Source of the DNA: Oscillospiraceae bacterium
Lineage (GTDB): Bacteria; Bacillota_A; Clostridia; Oscillospirales; Ruminococcaceae
Assembly (NCBI GenBank): GCA_017829075.1
Contig: JAGAJA010000087.1
Coordinates: 1-16,554 of the forward strand
Direction: 5' to 3'
Length of the DNA: 16,554 nt
Shown: piece by piece, positions 1 to 7,132 of the stretch
Position numbering within the stretch: the stretch's first letter is position 1
Layout: every line of letters begins with the position of its first letter
Position numbers and translations under genes: made by a program
Notes under the pieces: model-generated
The model's database searches: none
The model's input: the letters and a program-made list of their open reading frames with translations, nothing else
What the model was told of the DNA's origin: nothing

Positions 1-3
1 ACG

Positions 4-113
4 GCAGATTTCTATGACTTATATCATCTGCGTCGTTACCAAACCTTGAAATACATACAGTATTACTGCGGTTTGGTGCCTAGCATCTGATATAAGTCAT
101 GTACGAAATCTGC
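4..113. repeat. Long imperfect inverted repeat (hairpin or MITE-like element)
   Basis: The left arm 4-45 and right arm 70-113 are reverse complements with small bulges. Perfect blocks are GCAGATTTC at the outer ends, ATGACTTATATCA (14-26) against TGATATAAGTCAT (88-100), and ACCAAACC against GGTTTGGT next to a loop of about 24 bases (46-69). No gene is seen in this stretch. The trinucleotides flanking the arms are ACG and TCG, so no clean target duplication is visible. It could be a MITE-like repeat, the folded end of an element lying to the left, or a structured RNA. The sequence alone does not choose between these. Confidence 0.6.
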
Positions 114-186
114 TCGTGTCCCGGTTTTTAGAGGTTCCCATAATTGATTTCACGGATCATCGACCCTTGCAGGAATATATACACAT

Positions 187-212
187 ATTTTTTGTTGCAG
201 TCAACAAAAAAT
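187..212. promoter_or_regulatory. Palindrome directly upstream of the -35 box (possible operator)
   Basis: An 11-base perfect inverted repeat (187-197 and 202-212) with a CAGT loop ends two bases before the TTGACA box at 215. The arms are T-rich then A-rich around GTTG/CAAC. The position fits a regulator site or an upstream terminator. The rest of 114-214 shows no convincing gene. Confidence 0.35.
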
Positions 213-214
213 TC

Positions 215-243
215 TTGACAGTACGAAAAAAATGTAATACAAT
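215..243 (+). promoter_or_regulatory. Sigma-A promoter of the P-loop gene
   Basis: TTGACA at 215-220, a 17-base spacer and TACAAT at 238-243 form a near-consensus housekeeping promoter. The expected transcript start near 250 gives a leader of about 30 bases before the ribosome site GGAGG (265-269). This rules out the longer open frame that begins at 116. Confidence 0.85.
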
Positions 244-280
244 AATAAGAGCACCATCAACAATGGAGGTAAACAGAAGT

Positions 281-2239
281 ATGACATCAAAAGACCTGCT
301 GGGTTTACGCCTTAACGCGCTTTCCTTTCCGGAAAGATATAATAGCAGCTCCGATTCGCGCCCGCTGCCCGCGGAAATCGAATCCGCCTCGCTGCTGCTG
401 GGCGCGGGAAGCGCAGTCCTGCTCGCTGGGGGAAGCGGCTCGGGCAAGACCCCGCTGGTGCTGGATCAGGCGGGATCAGACGCCGTGCGCGCGCTCTTCT
501 CAAAGCAGTGCTGGGGATTCGACCGACCGCGCACCATTGAGTATGTTTCCTCCGATGACTGCAGGATACCTGCGGAAAGCGTTGTAGTATACAACGTGCT
601 TCCTGCGGACTGCGTTACGGAGCTTTTCGATGACAGCGACTATTTCTGTCGGGTGCTGTATCAGTGCTTCAAGAACGACCGCATGGACAGGGAGAATATC
701 CTTAAAAAGGTGACATCAGCGAGTGGCAGAATCGAAGCTACGCCGCTTGCGCAGAAGTCCGCCGACATCATCTCCGGCTTTATCGAAAGCAGTCCCACAG
801 CTGAAAGCCGCCTCAGAAGCTACTACTGTATGTCAGAGCAGCGGCGCAAGGAAATGTCCTCGACCACTGCGGTATCATTCGTGCATTTCCGAGAGCAGGT
901 GCTAAAAGACGATATCACCGCCGCGCTTATCCGCAGGATGTACTCCGGAGTTGAAGAATTTGCCTCCGGAAAGCTGGACGCACTCGTTGAGAAGATACGG
1001 GGCTTCGGCGGGTATGTTGCAAGGTCGGGCGGCTTCATCGAAACGATGACCGTGCTGGACACCCCGGAACAGGCTCGGAAATACGCCGCAGAAGTCCTCC
1101 GCCCGAATTACTCGCGGAAATATGGCTTCATGATACTGCACACTGCGGTCGTATTCAGAACTTCGCAGAGTTTTTACGGAACTATCGGACCGATACTCGC
1201 GAAGCATGACGGGAAGCCCGTTCACGGCGCCCGCTTCGTGGAAATTCCTGCGCCGGGAAGCGCCAGCAGGCTTGAAATGGAGCTTGAACGCTACGAAAGC
1301 CGCACGCTTGTTTTCGTAAACCGAGCGGACGAGCCGGACCGGGAAACGCTGGAGCTTCAGCGGAAATTCCTCGAGACGTCCCAGCAGTCCTGTGATGTTT
1401 ACAGCGTGGCTGTGATAACCGACGACCTAAAGAATGAGATAAAGTGCGAGGACGGCTGCGACCTCCGCGCAGCGCGCAAAACAGCCGTGGAGATTGCGAA
1501 CAAGATGGTAAATCATTACCTCGGCGGTCTTGCTTCCAACCGCGCGAAGACTCACCCGAAGCAGCCCTACAATGCCTACATGATATACGAACCCTCGCAG
1601 CCGGGAAACTCGCGCAGCATAATGAGCCGGCTTTTCATGACGGACGCGAAGAAAGCGGTCATTTCCCGGGAAGCATTCCGGAACAGTATCGTAAAGCTGT
1701 CCGGCGAGCCGATAAGATTCAACAGCCCGATGGTGTATTCGCTGATGGATAACATTATCGGCGCGGATAAACTCGCCGGCGGGGACATAGACGATATCGT
1801 AAGCACCTGGCTCGTGACCGGGCTTCGCTGCGCTTCGCCAGTACCCGCGCGGCATGTGGAGCCTGCGTACATCGACCAGCTTCGCACCATGCAGAAGAGC
1901 GCGCTGTCCTCGTTTGCAGTCCCGGATCTTTCAGGATATGCGGACGATGAAAACCGCGAAGCTATCGACCTTGTGATAAAGGAATATCCGGATATGATAT
2001 GCCGTCAGTTCGTGAAAGAACTTGCGGGCGTGCTGGTGGAGCAGTGTTATTTCCGCTCGGATAAGCCCACGTGCTCCGAGAGATACGCCGATATGCTCAG
2101 GCTGCTCAACGACCGCTTCATCAACAGCGAGACTGTTGTGATAGACAGCGGCGATGAGTTCATATCACGCATAGCCGCAGGCGCAGCAGAGCATACGCTC
2201 CACACGCTGATGAGGAAATATTTCGTCATTGACGGCTGA
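281..2239 (+). CDS. Hypothetical P-loop NTPase, 652 aa
   Basis: I do not recognise this family. The start is ATG 281, preceded by GGAGG at 265-269 and by a promoter at 215-243 that lies inside the longer open frame. Residues 50-57 (GGSGSGKT), after a hydrophobic strand (SAVLLAG), form a clear Walker A loop, so nucleotide binding is likely. A second hydrophobic strand, TLVFVNRADEPD (342-353), contains NRAD, which resembles the NKxD guanine-specificity motif. DTPE at 260-263 could be a G3-like turn, but the spacing from the P-loop (about 200 and 290 residues) is unusual for a GTPase, so this is only inference. There is no signal peptide or membrane segment, so the protein is probably cytosolic. 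The gene is monocistronic: it has its own promoter, a terminator downstream, and a convergent kinase gene beyond. It might be an AAA-like or dynamin-like ATPase/GTPase. Confidence 0.8.
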   Translation: MTSKDLLGLRLNALSFPERYNSSSDSRPLPAEIESASLLLGAGSAVLLAGGSGSGKTPLVLDQAGSDAVRALFSKQCWGFDRPRTIEYVSSDDCRIPAESVVVYNVLPADCVTELFDDSDYFCRVLYQCFKNDRMDRENILKKVTSASGRIEATPLAQKSADIISGFIESSPTAESRLRSYYCMSEQRRKEMSSTTAVSFVHFREQVLKDDITAALIRRMYSGVEEFASGKLDALVEKIRGFGGYVARSGGFIETMTVLDTPEQARKYAAEVLRPNYSRKYGFMILHTAVVFRTSQSFYGTIGPILAKHDGKPVHGARFVEIPAPGSASRLEMELERYESRTLVFVNRADEPDRETLELQRKFLETSQQSCDVYSVAVITDDLKNEIKCEDGCDLRAARKTAVEIANKMVNHYLGGLASNRAKTHPKQPYNAYMIYEPSQPGNSRSIMSRLFMTDAKKAVISREAFRNSIVKLSGEPIRFNSPMVYSLMDNIIGADKLAGGDIDDIVSTWLVTGLRCASPVPARHVEPAYIDQLRTMQKSALSSFAVPDLSGYADDENREAIDLVIKEYPDMICRQFVKELAGVLVEQCYFRSDKPTCSERYADMLRLLNDRFINSETVVIDSGDEFISRIAAGAAEHTLHTLMRKYFVIDG

Positions 2240-2302
2240 GTATAAAAATAAGACAGTGGGGAAAACTTGTGTTTAAAATGATTCGGAATTAAATGGCGGG
2301 AG

Positions 2303-2355
2303 GGGCAAACAGGACGTTTGCCCGCACGCCCCAGAGCGCAGCATGGACGCTGCGC
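2303..2355. repeat. Two GC-rich hairpins in the intergenic region
   Basis: GGGCAAAC (2303-2310) pairs with GTTTGCCC (2316-2323), and GCGCAGC (2336-2342) pairs with GCTGCGC (2349-2355). With the terminator hairpin that follows they form a run of stems, and GGCGGGAGGGG (2295-2305) is largely repeated as GGCGGGAGGGGG (2363-2374). This looks like an intergenic palindromic repeat unit dropped between convergent genes. Whether it occurs elsewhere in the genome cannot be seen here. Confidence 0.5.
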
Positions 2356-2365
2356 ATTCAAGGGC

Positions 2366-2397
2366 GGGAGGGGGCAAGCCCCTCCCCTACGTTTTTT
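2366..2397 (+). terminator. Rho-independent terminator after the P-loop gene
   Basis: GGGAGGGG (2366-2373) pairs with CCCCTCCC (2379-2386), an 8-base GC-rich stem with a 5-base loop. It is followed after a short gap by seven T (2392-2398 region) on the plus strand. It lies about 125 bases after the stop of the upstream gene. Confidence 0.75.
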
Positions 2398-2405
2398 TGC
2401 AATTG

Positions 2406-2440
2406 TATAAATCTAACGCGCTCCGCGCGTTAGATTTATA
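2406..2440. terminator. Perfect 16-base palindrome between convergent genes
   Basis: TATAAATCTAACGCGC (2406-2421) and its exact complement (2425-2440) are separated by TCC. It sits 15 bases past the kinase stop codon, so it probably ends minus-strand transcription. No T-run follows on the minus strand, so classic intrinsic termination is not certain; on the plus strand it is followed by CGTCTTTTCG. Confidence 0.55.
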
Positions 2441-2454
2441 CGTCTTTTCGTAAA

Positions 2455-5025
2455 TTATAGTTTATGCTTTTTTCTGAGCGTCAGCACCGTTTTCTCGAAC
2501 AGCGCCATGTCTACCGGCTTCGAGATATGCGCGTCCATTCCGGCTTCAAGGCAGGCGCGGATATCGTCCGAGAACGCATTCGCCGTCATCGCGATTATCG
2601 GGATAGTCCTGCCCTCGGGATTCTTCCCGGAACGTATCGCACGGGCAGCTTCATAGCCGTTCATTCCCGGCATCTGCACGTCCATCAGTATCATGTCGAA
2701 CTCGCCGTCAGCGGCTTTCTCAAAGCATTCCACAAGCTGCCTGCCGTCCGGGAATATCCTGCAGGAAGCCCCACGGCATAGAAGATTCTGCTCAACTATC
2801 AGCGCGTTCATCTCGTTGTCCTCGGCACAGAGGAACTTCATTCCCCCGAACTCAGAGCCGGAATGCACATTGAACCCGCCCGTTCCCTCGCATTCAGCAA
2901 AAGCCTTTTCCAGCCCCGCCCAGAAGAACGGAGCGCTCACCACGCCGTCCAGCCCTGAAACACCATCTCCGTACCCGATGAATCTGGTATGCGGGGAAGC
3001 GGCTTTCCGAAGTTCCGTAATATTCTCGACTGCGCCGCTGATAAGCAGGATATCATACTGCTTTTCCGAAAGCTCAGCGGCGGCTTCCGCATAGTTCACA
3101 GCGCATTCCAGCGGGACATTCCGGAAATCAGCCGCGGCGGCGATGTCCTCGTCACGCCCCAGCATTAGAACGCTGCGTATCTTCGCCGGAGATTCCTCCG
3201 CAGTGCTGAAACATAGCTTCACTACGAAGCAGCTTCCGCTGCCCGGCGTGCTGGAAACTTCTATGCTGCCGCCCATCAGATCGACTATATTCTTGGTTAT
3301 CGCCATGCCGATACCTGTCCCCTGCACCTTGTTGGTGACGGAATTTTCCGCCCTGGTGAACGGGTCGTAGATAAAGCGGAGAAACTCCTCCGACATTCCC
3401 ACGCCCGTATCGGAGACCCGGAACTCGAACTCTGCGCGTCCCTCCTCCGCCGGTAACTCTGTTATGCTGAAATCTATGCTGCCGCCGTCCGGTGTGTACT
3501 TCACCGCGTTGGAAAGGATATTCAGCAGCACCTGGCGCAGACGCGTCCCGTCGCATATCACAGACTCATGCAGCACGCCGTGGGTCGCTGCCGTGAAATG
3601 CTGCCGCTTGCTGCGGATATTCGGGATAACCATGGCAATCGTCTGGCTTATCTGGTCGCTGAGACATATCGGTTCGGGATTTATCGTGAACTGCCCGTTC
3701 TCTATCCTGCTCATATCAAGAATATCGTTCAGCAGTCCGAGCAGGTGGCTGCCTGACGACTGCAGCCTGCGGGTGTATTCCCGTACGTGCTCCGGGTTGT
3801 CTGCTTCGAACGGAAGCAGATTCGCTATCCCTATTATCGCGTTCATCGGCGTACGTATGTCGTGGGACATATTCGACAGGAACGTGCTTTTCGCCTTGTT
3901 CGCGACCTCAGCGGCGCAGCGGGCGTTCTCGGTCTCGTCGTTCGCTCTGCGCAGCTGCTCGTTTCTCGCTTCCAGAATGGAATTAAGTTCCTCCATGCGC
4001 TTGGTGTTGCGGCGTTCAGCATTCACCGCGCGCCGCCGCTGGACGCTCAGCACGATACACACGAAGCCCACGCACAGCACCAGCATTACCACCGCAAAGG
4101 ACATGACTATCTCGTTGGTCATATCCACCAGGTAAACGGTATTCACCGCAACATAGGACGACGGTATCAGAAAAAGCAAGGTCCAGTCCACTGAATCCAG
4201 CCTGCGCAGCTCGTAGTAGTACTCTTCGCCGTCTAGCACCGCGTTTGAGCAGGCTATCCCGCTGCGTTCAAGTTCCGCTTTTGTCTTCTCGAAATCGCTG
4301 CCGTGGAGATACTCCATCTGCCGCAGCACGGTATATGCGTTGTAGCCGCCCAGAAGTTCCGGGGTGTTCTCGCTGAATATTTTCGAGCCTTTATTGTTCA
4401 GCACATAAACGCTGTTGCTGTTCCCGTATGCCTCGCAGTCGAAATACGGATCTATCAGCGACATATCCAGCATCGTTCCGAAATATTTCAGGCTGATGGT
4501 ATCGTCCCCGTCGGATATCTCCATCGGCTGCTCCAGGTGGTACAGGAACACGAGTCCCGTCCTGCTGTCCGTCAGCGAATATGACAGGAAGCTCACCCTT
4601 TCCGGCTCGTCAATGATATAGTTCATGCTGTCCATTATGCCCTGACCGCCGTTCTGGGTGTAGTATTTTCCGGCGCTGTCCACCGCGATAAGGTCGGCTT
4701 TGTCCTGAAGAAGCGTGCAGTCTTCCTCCTGGCTTGCCATGAATCCCATAAGCTCGTCCAGGGTGGATACGCCGCTCCGCACAAGATAGCTGCGGTGGGA
4801 CAGCGCGTCGCACCACCGCAGTTCCAGCATGTCGTTCAGCCCCTCGAAAAGCTGGGTGGTGACCTCCTCCATCTGATTGAGCCGCTCGTTGTACAGTATC
4901 CCGTCAACATATCCGTGGTATATCTGCAGGAATGTGACAACACTCCCAGCCGCGACCATCACGAACGCGATATATACCGATATCATACGGACTGCACCGG
5001 GTACCTTTCCGTTCCTTTTCTTCAT
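2455..5025 (-). CDS. Membrane-bound hybrid sensor histidine kinase, 856 aa
   Basis: ATP-dependent autokinase that passes phosphate to its own receiver. The start is ATG 5025, with AGGAG at 5034-5038; a longer frame is excluded because it would begin inside the promoter. Order: TM1 about 14-34, an extracellular sensor of about 270 residues, TM2 about 305-328, a short coiled linker, a HisKA domain with NMSHDIRTP (H388), an HATPase with N-box N502/N506, DTGVG (539-543) and GTGIG (569-573), a degenerate receiver-like segment about 615-710 that lacks the phospho-Asp, then a true C-terminal receiver with E735-D736, D782, T814 and K836. The sensor is cache-like in size, but I cannot name its ligand. 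No DNA-binding response regulator is in the window, so phosphate probably goes to an Hpt protein or regulator elsewhere. It has its own promoter and is convergent with the P-loop gene. Confidence 0.93.
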   Translation of the reverse strand: MKKRNGKVPGAVRMISVYIAFVMVAAGSVVTFLQIYHGYVDGILYNERLNQMEEVTTQLFEGLNDMLELRWCDALSHRSYLVRSGVSTLDELMGFMASQEEDCTLLQDKADLIAVDSAGKYYTQNGGQGIMDSMNYIIDEPERVSFLSYSLTDSRTGLVFLYHLEQPMEISDGDDTISLKYFGTMLDMSLIDPYFDCEAYGNSNSVYVLNNKGSKIFSENTPELLGGYNAYTVLRQMEYLHGSDFEKTKAELERSGIACSNAVLDGEEYYYELRRLDSVDWTLLFLIPSSYVAVNTVYLVDMTNEIVMSFAVVMLVLCVGFVCIVLSVQRRRAVNAERRNTKRMEELNSILEARNEQLRRANDETENARCAAEVANKAKSTFLSNMSHDIRTPMNAIIGIANLLPFEADNPEHVREYTRRLQSSGSHLLGLLNDILDMSRIENGQFTINPEPICLSDQISQTIAMVIPNIRSKRQHFTAATHGVLHESVICDGTRLRQVLLNILSNAVKYTPDGGSIDFSITELPAEEGRAEFEFRVSDTGVGMSEEFLRFIYDPFTRAENSVTNKVQGTGIGMAITKNIVDLMGGSIEVSSTPGSGSCFVVKLCFSTAEESPAKIRSVLMLGRDEDIAAAADFRNVPLECAVNYAEAAAELSEKQYDILLISGAVENITELRKAASPHTRFIGYGDGVSGLDGVVSAPFFWAGLEKAFAECEGTGGFNVHSGSEFGGMKFLCAEDNEMNALIVEQNLLCRGASCRIFPDGRQLVECFEKAADGEFDMILMDVQMPGMNGYEAARAIRSGKNPEGRTIPIIAMTANAFSDDIRACLEAGMDAHISKPVDMALFEKTVLTLRKKHKL

Positions 5026-5083
5026 TTCACCAACTCCTGTCCGGGCGGGGGCTGATATGCCGTCCGCTGACTGTGATGCTATA

Positions 5084-5112
5084 ATTATACAGTATCCGTG
5101 GTAAAGTGTCAA
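5084..5112 (-). promoter_or_regulatory. Sigma-A promoter of the histidine kinase
   Basis: On the minus strand TTGACA (5112-5107), a 17-base spacer and TATAAT (5089-5084) match the consensus exactly. The leader to ATG 5025 is about 50 bases. Confidence 0.9.
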
Positions 5113-5206
5113 TTACTGACAGTGCGGGCAGATGTTAAAAAACTGTAAAGAAAAACCGGGACTATATAAACTCTAGTGTTCAGCTTGTCGAAAAAGTCGA
5201 AACAAC

Positions 5207-5217
5207 ATTATATTGTA
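5207..5217. repeat. Candidate left attachment repeat
   Basis: ATTATATTGTA here is repeated exactly at 12633-12643, beyond the last element gene. The stretch 5113-5262 holds no gene. It also contains AAACTCTAG twice (5168-5176 and 5234-5242) and the palindrome ACTCTAGAGT (5236-5245), whose TCTAGAG part recurs at 12589-12595. Any of these could mark the left end. Confidence 0.3.
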
Positions 5218-5262
5218 AAAGACTATGGGGGAAAAACTCTAGAGTGATACCCAAAGCGCACA

Positions 5263-6846
5263 CTAATCGACTTTCCCAATAAATCTGTAATAAATTTCTA
5301 CACGCATTGTATTAGTTACGCAGTTACGCTCGTGAACAACGATTTTTTCAATCAGCAGGTGAACCAGCTCCTCCGAAAGCTCCGTAATGTCAGTGTATCG
5401 CCGAATCAGTTCTGCGAATTTCTCGGCATTTTCGGTGAGCTGCTGAGACTTACCCAGCTGTTCGGAAATCCGTTTGAGCCTTTCCTGGATCTCCGTGCGC
5501 TCACGCTCAACATTACCGCTTAGCTCAGAATAAGCCTCCTCGCTGAGCTTCCCGAGTGCCTTGTCCTCGTAAAGGCTCTGAAATATTTTGGCTAACGCCA
5601 GTTTTCGTGCGGTCAGCTTTTCCGCTTCTTTCTTCAGAGCGGAAAGCTCCGCACTTTTTTTGCTGCTGGAAGCGCTTAACATATGCTTGATGAACCTGTC
5701 TTTGCCTTCGGAGGAAAGCGCCGCGTTACGCTGAATACTCATTAGAACAATCTGCTTTATCTGTTTCAGCGTAATGCTGTGCCGCGAGCATTCGGACTTT
5801 CCGTACCGCTTGTAAATCGCGCAGGAATACCGTCCGGATTTGCCGCTTTTGCTGAACACCATTTTCCGCCCGCACTCTCCGCAGACCATAAGTCCGCGAA
5901 AGATGTTGTCAGGATTTTCGACCTTTCGGTGCTGCTTTACAGCAAGCCTCTGCCCGACCGCCTCGAAATCCTCGTAAGTAACCAGCGGTTCATGATTGTC
6001 GCGAACCACGATCCATTCGTCCTCGGAGGTCTTGCACACCTTTTTGCTCTTGAAAGACTTGCATTTTCTTCGCCCGTTCACCAAATCTCCTACATAAACC
6101 GGATTTGTCGCAATCGAATAAACGCTCCTGTCCTCCCATGCGTAAGGGTGCTTCGCGGAAGCCGAATTTTTGTACACGCCGTACTTTTCAGCAAGGAACG
6201 CCCTCGGAGTCAATATAAGGTTCTGTTCGAGGTATTTCGCAACCTCATAACAGCTTTTGCCCTCCAAAAGAAGTTCAAAAATTTGCTTCACTATCGGCGC
6301 ATTTTCGTCCGGAACAATGTTGTGTCTGTCACCGTCAGACCGTCTGTAACCGTATGCGGGATAACCTCCGAGAAATTCACCGTTCCTTGCTTTAAGGTGC
6401 AGAGCAGACTTGATTTTCCGGCTGCAATCCTTGGCGTACCACTCGTTGATTATGTTCTTAAATGGTGCAAACTCATTTTCGCCGTGATCGGAGTCAACAT
6501 TGTCGTTCACTGCAATGAACCGCACATCATGATCCGGAAAGAAAATCTCGGTGTAGTAGCCGGTTTTGAGGTACTCCCGCCCAAGTCTGGAAAGGTCTTT
6601 TACAATGACCGACCCTATCTTGCCGCGCTCAATATCATCAATCATGCGGCAGAAATCGGGTCGGTCAAAGTTTGTCCCACTGTAACCGTCGTCAACGTAG
6701 AATTCTGTTACGGTAAAGCCATTGTCCCGCGCAAACTGCGAAAGCATAGTTTTCTGGGTCTGTATGCTCACGCTGTCACCGCCGAAATCATCATCGCGGC
6801 TGAGCCTGCAATAAAGCGCTGTAATCCTGTTCTGCTGTATGTTCAT
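5263..6846 (-). CDS. Large serine recombinase (TnpX/DUF4368 type), 527 aa
   Basis: Site-specific recombinase that would excise and integrate the surrounding element by serine-mediated strand exchange. The start is ATG 6846 with AAAGGA eight bases upstream. The resolvase domain spans about 8-150, with nucleophile S16 in YCRLSRDD and the KDLSRLGR motif (83-90). The recombinase domain (about 160-300) is followed by a zinc ribbon (C322, C325, C342, C353), a charged coiled-coil region (about 375-470) and a DUF4368-like end (LIEKIVVHE ... IYYRFIGKVD). At 527 aa it is shorter than TnpX of Tn4451 (about 700) but usual for clostridial IME recombinases. All catalytic landmarks are intact. Its 3' end points to the left element boundary. 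It has its own promoter and is divergent from the STAND gene, with about 280 bases between the start codons. Confidence 0.93.
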   Translation of the reverse strand: MNIQQNRITALYCRLSRDDDFGGDSVSIQTQKTMLSQFARDNGFTVTEFYVDDGYSGTNFDRPDFCRMIDDIERGKIGSVIVKDLSRLGREYLKTGYYTEIFFPDHDVRFIAVNDNVDSDHGENEFAPFKNIINEWYAKDCSRKIKSALHLKARNGEFLGGYPAYGYRRSDGDRHNIVPDENAPIVKQIFELLLEGKSCYEVAKYLEQNLILTPRAFLAEKYGVYKNSASAKHPYAWEDRSVYSIATNPVYVGDLVNGRRKCKSFKSKKVCKTSEDEWIVVRDNHEPLVTYEDFEAVGQRLAVKQHRKVENPDNIFRGLMVCGECGRKMVFSKSGKSGRYSCAIYKRYGKSECSRHSITLKQIKQIVLMSIQRNAALSSEGKDRFIKHMLSASSSKKSAELSALKKEAEKLTARKLALAKIFQSLYEDKALGKLSEEAYSELSGNVERERTEIQERLKRISEQLGKSQQLTENAEKFAELIRRYTDITELSEELVHLLIEKIVVHERNCVTNTMRVEIYYRFIGKVD

Positions 6847-6896
6847 AATAACCGTCCTTTCTTTCAGCAGACAGAATCGGAATATTTGCACTTTAT

Positions 6897-6925
6897 ATTA
6901 TACACTATTCTCAAAGAAAATTCAA
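6897..6925 (-). promoter_or_regulatory. Sigma-A promoter of the serine recombinase
   Basis: On the minus strand TTGAAT (6925-6920), a 17-base spacer and TATAAT (6902-6897). The leader to ATG 6846 is about 44 bases. Confidence 0.8.
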
Positions 6926-6967
6926 GACACTAAAGCGTAAAAGTTGCAAATTTGATACTGTTTACCG

Positions 6968-6996
6968 TTGTAAAAGATTTGGTTCTGTGGTATAAT
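6968..6996 (+). promoter_or_regulatory. Upstream promoter P1 of the STAND gene (extended -10)
   Basis: TTGTAA (6968-6973), 17 bases, then TATAAT (6991-6996), preceded by TGG as an extended -10. The -10 box is also the start of the left arm of the palindrome 6991-7017. The transcript would have a leader of about 130 bases that carries two further palindromes. Confidence 0.6.
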
Positions 6997-7017
6997 AAAC
7001 GCATAGCGTTTATTATA
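6991..7017. promoter_or_regulatory. Perfect 12-base palindrome overlapping P1
   Basis: TATAATAAACGC (6991-7002) and its exact complement (7006-7017) around ATA. It includes the P1 -10 box and the start region, as an operator or an early transcript hairpin would. Confidence 0.5.
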
Positions 7018-7036
7018 CATCAAAACGTCCTCGCAT

Positions 7037-7068
7037 ATACGCAAATCATAGATTTGCTCCGTGCGTAT
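7037..7068. promoter_or_regulatory. Alternative hairpins in the STAND gene leader
   Basis: GCAAATC (7041-7047) pairs with GATTTGC (7051-7057), whereas ATACGCA (7037-7043) can instead pair with TGCGTAT (7062-7068). The two foldings share bases and exclude each other, as in an attenuator, but no T-run follows to make a terminator. Confidence 0.35.
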
Positions 7069-7074
7069 CGGACA

Positions 7075-7106
7075 ATTATACCATAACCTCACGGTTATGG
7101 TATAAT
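7075..7106. promoter_or_regulatory. 14-base palindrome with outward TATAAT boxes (P2/operator)
   Basis: A perfect inverted repeat (7075-7088 and 7093-7106, loop TCAC) ends in TATAAT on both strands, each preceded by TGG, the extended -10 form. It can therefore fire towards the STAND gene and also towards the recombinase. A regulator binding the palindrome would block both. -35 boxes are poor (ATACCA at 17 bases). Confidence 0.5.
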
Positions 7107-7132
7107 GGAAAAAAGTATTGAAAGGTGACAAG

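Noticed and set aside
4..113. Integron attC site
   Set aside because: The size and bulged symmetry fit, but the conserved GTTRRRY/RYYYAAC boxes at the ends are absent and no integrase or cassette follows.
116..280. N-terminal extension of the P-loop gene from the GTG at 116
   Set aside because: The promoter TTGACA-17-TACAAT lies inside it at 215-243, and ATG 281 has GGAGG in position.
3464..4135. 223-codon plus-strand open frame inside the kinase gene
   Set aside because: Antisense to the conserved HisKA/HATPase region, with low-complexity Ser/Arg content typical of shadow frames.
5779..6933. 384-codon plus-strand open frame opposite the recombinase
   Set aside because: It is the antisense shadow of an intact recombinase; it has no ribosome site and its sequence has no recognisable domain.
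7105..7128. Possible leader peptide MEKSIER ahead of the STAND gene
   Set aside because: Its ATG overlaps the P2 -10 box and there is no ribosome site. It could be made only from P1 transcripts, with no supporting signal.
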